Of a DNA stretch of 26,604 nt, positions 22,716 to 26,604 are shown piece by piece. The stretch spans positions 1-26,604 of the forward strand of contig CAJKQE010000025.1 in the NCBI GenBank assembly GCA_905201915.1. Reading direction: 5' to 3'. Within the stretch, counting starts at the first letter, position 1, and each line of letters starts with the position of its first letter. Below the pieces are notes generated by a model. The model had not been told where the DNA came from. It worked only from the letters and a program-made list of their open reading frames with translations, and searched no databases. Made by a program: the position numbers and the translations under genes. This stretch comes from an uncultured Lachnospiraceae bacterium. Lineage in GTDB: Bacteria; Bacillota; Clostridia; Lachnospirales; Lachnospiraceae.

Positions 22716-23843
22716 ATGAAAATTACCAAAAAAGGAATTCTCATTACAATTCCTGTTTTTCTGGCAGGTTCTTTTCTTATTGTAGCTCCTCAGTATGGAT
22801 TTATGTTGGTGAAACATTCCATGATAAGCTATGAAAATGAGAAGGAAGCTAAAAAAGAGGATCACTGGATTTATAATGAAAATGGACGCCGTTTCGTATA
22901 TCATGATGGTTCTGTTATTCAGAACGACAGTCAGGTATTGGATGGAATTATGTACTATTTTGATGAAAAGGGATATGTGAAAACAGGTTGGGTACAGGAT
23001 AAAGGGAAAATTTATTATAGGAATTCTGATGGTTCTCCTGTGGTAGGCTGGTTTATGGATGAGAGTGGTACATATCATTTAAATGAAAATGGTTCCCCTG
23101 ATATAGGATGGACAGATATAGATGGACAGCATTATTATTTTAAAGAGAATGGTGCAGCAGCAACAGGAATGACAGAAGTGAATGGTATTCAATATCTTTT
23201 TAATGAAGATGGAACAGTATCGGCAGGCTGGGTATTAAAAGATGATAAATATTATTATCGTGACGAATATGGAACAATTTCTTATGGCTGGGAATATATT
23301 GACGAACAATACTATTTCTTCCGCGAGGATGGAACCATGGCTACAGGCTGGATTACAGATGCTGATGACAGATATTACATGAATACAGATGGTTCTATGG
23401 TACGAAATGCTTGGATTAATCAGGATGGACAAAAGCATTTTGTAGGAGCAGATGGAAAAGAAAAAAGAGGTTGGGTTTTCATAAGCGGAAAATATTATTT
23501 CCTTACAGAAGAGGGAATTGTAGGACAGCCTGGTTGGTTAAAGCAAGATGGCAAATGGTATTTTATTAACCAAGACGGAAGTGCCAAAACAGGATTGTTT
23601 GAAGATCATGGTAAATGGTATTATCTTACAGAACAAGGGAAATTGCAGGATGGATGGGTTGTGTCAAATGGAAAATATTATTATCTTGCAAATTCTAAAC
23701 TTATGACAGGATGGAGAAAGATTGACGGTAAGCAGTATTATTTTCATGAAGATGGAGTTATGGCTACAGGCTGGATTACCATTGATGGGAAATCCTATTA
23801 TCTGAATGAGGATGGAAGTCTGAATATATACGCGCAGGAGTGA
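22716..23843 (+). CDS. Secreted CW-binding (choline/glucan-binding type) repeat protein
   Basis: 375 residues. A basic start and hydrophobic segment (about 6-30) act as signal peptide or anchor. From about residue 48 to the end there are some 15-16 tandem repeats of about 20 residues of the type (G)KYYYxxxDGxMxTGWxxxDG, the CW_binding_1 family that binds choline-substituted teichoic acids or glucans as a beta-solenoid. There is no catalytic domain, so this is a pure repeat protein, perhaps a surface or scaffold factor; such repeats usually attach enzymes or toxins. Aromatic residues at the expected places (W, YY) are kept in nearly all repeats. The ribosome site is AAAGAGGA. It may be read through from the SH3 protein gene. 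Confidence 0.88.
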   Translation: MKITKKGILITIPVFLAGSFLIVAPQYGFMLVKHSMISYENEKEAKKEDHWIYNENGRRFVYHDGSVIQNDSQVLDGIMYYFDEKGYVKTGWVQDKGKIYYRNSDGSPVVGWFMDESGTYHLNENGSPDIGWTDIDGQHYYFKENGAAATGMTEVNGIQYLFNEDGTVSAGWVLKDDKYYYRDEYGTISYGWEYIDEQYYFFREDGTMATGWITDADDRYYMNTDGSMVRNAWINQDGQKHFVGADGKEKRGWVFISGKYYFLTEEGIVGQPGWLKQDGKWYFINQDGSAKTGLFEDHGKWYYLTEQGKLQDGWVVSNGKYYYLANSKLMTGWRKIDGKQYYFHEDGVMATGWITIDGKSYYLNEDGSLNIYAQE

Positions 23844-23933
23844 TGATACAAAAAAGATACCCTGATAGTGATTTATGGAAATATCTGTAAGACGCTATTG
23901 GGGTATTCCTGTCAGAAAATGAAGGAGAGATTC

Positions 23934-24737
23934 ATGCGTTTAAATAAATATTTAAGTGATGCCGGTGTATGCTCCAGACGGGAGGCAGACCGTTTAATAG
24001 AAGAAGGGCGTGTTTTGGTAGATGGAAAGCCTGCCATACAGGGAATGCAGGTGGAAGATACTCAGGAAATTAAAGTGGATGGAAAAGTCATAAAGCCTGA
24101 AGAAAAGAAAGTAGTTTTAGTATTTCATAAACCAAAAGGAATTGAGTGTACAGCAAACATTAATGTGAAAAAAAATGTGATTTCTTATATCAATTATCCA
24201 ATTCGGGTATACTATGCAGGAAGATTGGATAAAGACTCGGAAGGATTGCTGCTTCTGACAAATCAGGGAGAACTGGTTAATCAGATTATGAAAGCAGGCA
24301 GTTATCATGAAAAAGAATATCGTGTAACTGTGGATAAAATGATAACAGAGAAGTTTTTACAGAAAATGCGAGATGGTGTTCCTATTTTAGGTACAGTTAC
24401 CAGAAAGTGTAAAGTAGAAAGGGAAAGTGAAAAAACTTTTCGAATTACGCTTACACAGGGATTGAATCGTCAAATTAGACGTATGTGTAATTATTTGGGA
24501 TATGAAGTTATAAAATTAAAAAGAATTCGGATTATGAATATTGAATTGGGAGACCTTCCGGTAGGAAGTTATCGCGAAGCTACAAAAGAAGAATTAGATG
24601 AGCTGAAAAGACAGATTGATGAAAACACGGACAAAAGCAAAAGTCTGGGAGTTGTTTTTGAGAGAGGGAAGAAACCTATAAAAAATGCAGGAAAATATAG
24701 AAATCCTTCTAAAGTAAAAAATAGGAAAGCATGGTGA
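23934..24737 (+). CDS. rluF: 23S rRNA pseudouridine synthase, RluF/RluB type
   Basis: 267 residues. An S4 RNA-binding domain (residues 1-50, MRLNKYLSDAGVCSRREADR) precedes a RsuA/RluB/RluE/RluF-type catalytic domain with Asp99 in GRLDKDSEGLLLLTNQG, the Asp that attacks uridine. YHEKEYRVTV and QGLNRQIRRM complete the signature. The text GLNRQIRRMCNYLGYEV is closest to RluF (U2604 class), though specificity cannot be fixed by eye. The start is placed at 23934 because AAGGAGAG is just upstream; the in-frame ATG at 23868 would add 22 residues foreign to the family. A basic C-terminal tail (about 30 residues) is typical of Clostridia. ligA follows after 9 bases. Confidence 0.9.
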   Translation: MRLNKYLSDAGVCSRREADRLIEEGRVLVDGKPAIQGMQVEDTQEIKVDGKVIKPEEKKVVLVFHKPKGIECTANINVKKNVISYINYPIRVYYAGRLDKDSEGLLLLTNQGELVNQIMKAGSYHEKEYRVTVDKMITEKFLQKMRDGVPILGTVTRKCKVERESEKTFRITLTQGLNRQIRRMCNYLGYEVIKLKRIRIMNIELGDLPVGSYREATKEELDELKRQIDENTDKSKSLGVVFERGKKPIKNAGKYRNPSKVKNRKAW

Positions 24738-24746
24738 TTTTAAAGC

Positions 24747-26604
24747 ATGGACAAAATGAAAAGAATGAAGGAATTGCTGAAAATTTTGACAGAAGCTTCA
24801 AAAGCCTATTATCAGGAAGATCGAGAAATTATGAGCAATTTTGAATATGATAAATTGTATGACGAACTGGTACAGCTGGAGAAGGAAACAGGAGTCACTC
24901 TGGCGGGCAGTCCTACCGTTTCTGTGGGATATGAGGCGTTGGATGAATTACCAAAAGAAGCTCATGAAAGTCCTATGTTATCCCTTGATAAAACAAAAGA
25001 TGTGGAAGCATTAAGAGCATTTATCGGAGAGCAGAAATCATTGCTTTCATGGAAATTGGATGGACTTACCATTGTATTGACGTATAATGAGGGTAAGTTA
25101 CAGAAGGCAGTAACGAGAGGAAACGGAACCGTAGGGGAAGTTATTACGGGGAATGCAAAGGTTTTTAAAAATATTCCTCTTCAGATTGCTTATCAGGGAG
25201 AACTTGTTTTGCGTGGTGAAGCAATTATTACTTACTCTGATTTTGAGAAAATTAATGCACAGATAGAAGATGTGGATGCTAAGTATAAAAATCCAAGAAA
25301 TTTGTGTAGTGGTTCTGTAAGACAGCTGAATAATGAGATTACAGCAAAGAGAAATGTGAACTTCTATGCGTTTTCTCTGGTAAAGGCAGAAGGTATTGAT
25401 TTTCATAATTCACGAGAACAACAATTCTGCTGGTTGAAGGAACAGGGATTTGATGTGGTAGAGTACCGTGTGGTTACGGGAAAAACATTGGATGAAGCTA
25501 TGGAGTATTTTGCAAATCAGGTATCAAGAAATGATTTTCCGTCAGATGGACTTGTAGTTTTATATGATGATATTGCTTATGGAGAGTCTTTGGGAAGTAC
25601 TGCAAAGTTTCCCAGAAATGCTTATGCGTTTAAATGGAAGGATGAAATCAGGGAAACTACTTTGAAAGAAATTGAATGGAGTGCTTCAAGAACAGGACTT
25701 ATTAATCCGGTAGCAATTTTTGAGCCGGTAGAGCTGGAAGGGACTACGGTAAGTCGTGCCAGTGTGCATAATATCAGTATTATGAAGGAGCTTCAGCTTG
25801 GAATAGGAGATAAAATACAGGTATATAAGGCAAATATGATTATTCCTCAAATTGCTGAAAATCTGACGCGAAGCGGAGATTTGGAAATTCCGAAAATATG
25901 TCCGGTATGTAAAAAAGAAGCAAGGATTATCAAAACAAATGATGTGGAAGCACTTTATTGTATGAATGAAGAGTGTCAGGCGAAAAAAATTAAATCTTTT
26001 ACCTTGTTTGTAAGCAGAGATGCCATGAATATTGATGGTTTATCAGAGGCCACACTGGAAAAATTTATTTTAAAAGGTTTTATTCATGATTTCGGTGATA
26101 TTTTCGAAATTGAAAAATATAAAGATGAAATTTTAAAGATGGAGGGATTTGGACAAAAGTCCTTTGATAATTTGATTGCCAGTCTTGAGAAAGCAAAGCA
26201 TACAACTTTACCAAGAGTGCTTTATAGTCTGGGAATTGCTAATATTGGATTGACAAATGCAAAGCTTATCTGCAAAGAATTTCAGTATGATATTGAAAAA
26301 ATGATTGCAGCCAATGAGGAAGAAATCAGCAGTATAGAAGGAATTGGTCCTGTAATTGCGAAGACCTATACAGAATATTTTGCAAATGAAGAAAATTTAA
26401 AGAAGTTCCGTCATTTGTTGTCTCATTTAGAACTAGAAGAGGTAACAAGAGAAGAAAATCTGTCTTTGGAAGGGAAGCAATTTGTTATTACGGGAAGTGT
26501 GGTACATTTTGCAAACCGAGCGCAGCTAAAGGAAGAAATTGAGAAAAGAGGCGGAAAAGTAACAGGAAGTGTGACCTCAAAAACACATTATTTGATTAAC
26601 AATG
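24747..26604 (+). CDS. ligA: NAD-dependent DNA ligase, divergent; truncated by window end
   Basis: 619 complete codons with no stop before the end of the window. It seals nicks with NAD. Order: domain Ia (~1-45), adenylation domain with Lys103 in WKLDGLT (nucleotide-binding KxDG), OB fold (~290-385), a Cys4 zinc finger (CPVC...C...C), helix-hairpin-helix repeats (GFGQKSFDNL, IEGIGPVIAKTY), and the start of a BRCT domain (KQFVITGSV...). Unusual: domain Ia has SNFEYD with Asn31 where LigA carries Asp, the tandem Tyr-Tyr 21-22 replaces Tyr-His, and the adenylation motif reads TRGNGTVGEVIT instead of RGDG-GEDVT. It resembles the divergent LigA of many Lachnospiraceae. No clear ribosome site precedes the ATG at 24747; 24756 is an alternative start. 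Confidence 0.88.
   Translation, partial: MDKMKRMKELLKILTEASKAYYQEDREIMSNFEYDKLYDELVQLEKETGVTLAGSPTVSVGYEALDELPKEAHESPMLSLDKTKDVEALRAFIGEQKSLLSWKLDGLTIVLTYNEGKLQKAVTRGNGTVGEVITGNAKVFKNIPLQIAYQGELVLRGEAIITYSDFEKINAQIEDVDAKYKNPRNLCSGSVRQLNNEITAKRNVNFYAFSLVKAEGIDFHNSREQQFCWLKEQGFDVVEYRVVTGKTLDEAMEYFANQVSRNDFPSDGLVVLYDDIAYGESLGSTAKFPRNAYAFKWKDEIRETTLKEIEWSASRTGLINPVAIFEPVELEGTTVSRASVHNISIMKELQLGIGDKIQVYKANMIIPQIAENLTRSGDLEIPKICPVCKKEARIIKTNDVEALYCMNEECQAKKIKSFTLFVSRDAMNIDGLSEATLEKFILKGFIHDFGDIFEIEKYKDEILKMEGFGQKSFDNLIASLEKAKHTTLPRVLYSLGIANIGLTNAKLICKEFQYDIEKMIAANEEEISSIEGIGPVIAKTYTEYFANEENLKKFRHLLSHLELEEVTREENLSLEGKQFVITGSVVHFANRAQLKEEIEKRGGKVTGSVTSKTHYLINN

Noticed and set aside
22850..23840. Regular short repeats resembling a CRISPR or tandem DNA array
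   Set aside because: They are degenerate and periodic at about 60 bases in one reading frame; they encode the CW-binding protein repeats.
23868..23933. Earlier start of the pseudouridine synthase
   Set aside because: The extra 22 residues do not resemble the family, and AAGGAGAG directly precedes ATG 23934.

Overview
The window looks like chromosome of an AT-rich Clostridia member, most likely a Lachnospiraceae gut commensal. This rests on the gene families: a long-form Firmicute citrate synthase, an EF-P with Lys32, a DUF5688-like protein, a MoxR/DUF58/transglutaminase operon, CW-binding repeats and a sortase-assembled pilus locus. Strong AGGAGG-type ribosome sites and tRNA genes without encoded CCA fit as well. 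No marker gene here fixes genus or species.

Layout. Positions 1-412 hold the GC-richer C-terminus of a large serine recombinase, the edge of a mobile element that lies mostly outside the window. Positions 413-1608 are a low-coding junction with a small four-helix membrane protein, a doubtful small ORF, a tRNA-like scar followed by a terminator, and a GAAA-loop hairpin. An endolysin-like amidase with an SH3 domain follows (1609-2352). A convergent three-gene operon on the minus strand (6832 to 2393) encodes a MoxR ATPase, a DUF58 protein and a membrane transglutaminase-like protein.

Positions 6942-8268 are the most interesting part. A near-consensus promoter transcribes a leader that encodes a 35-residue peptide with eight Tyr/Phe codons within 15 codons. 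The leader has three nested RNA elements (pause hairpin, antiterminator pairing, intrinsic terminator) and precedes the gene for DAHP synthase, the first enzyme of aromatic amino acid synthesis. This is a textbook attenuator layout in a group where T-boxes are usual. topB (topoisomerase III) follows 16 bases after aroF.

Positions 10614-14295 carry housekeeping genes: citrate synthase, a YqeG-type HAD phosphatase, EF-P and a DUF5688-like protein. Positions 14320-21472 form a compact pilus operon: a thioester-domain tip adhesin (LPNTG), a major pilin (LPITG), a class C sortase, a small anchor pilin (VPQTG) and a class B sortase. The last four genes are overlapping or nearly so. A tRNA-Arg(CCG), an SH3-domain membrane protein and a CW-binding repeat protein follow, and the window closes with an RluF-type pseudouridine synthase and an incomplete, divergent NAD-dependent DNA ligase gene.
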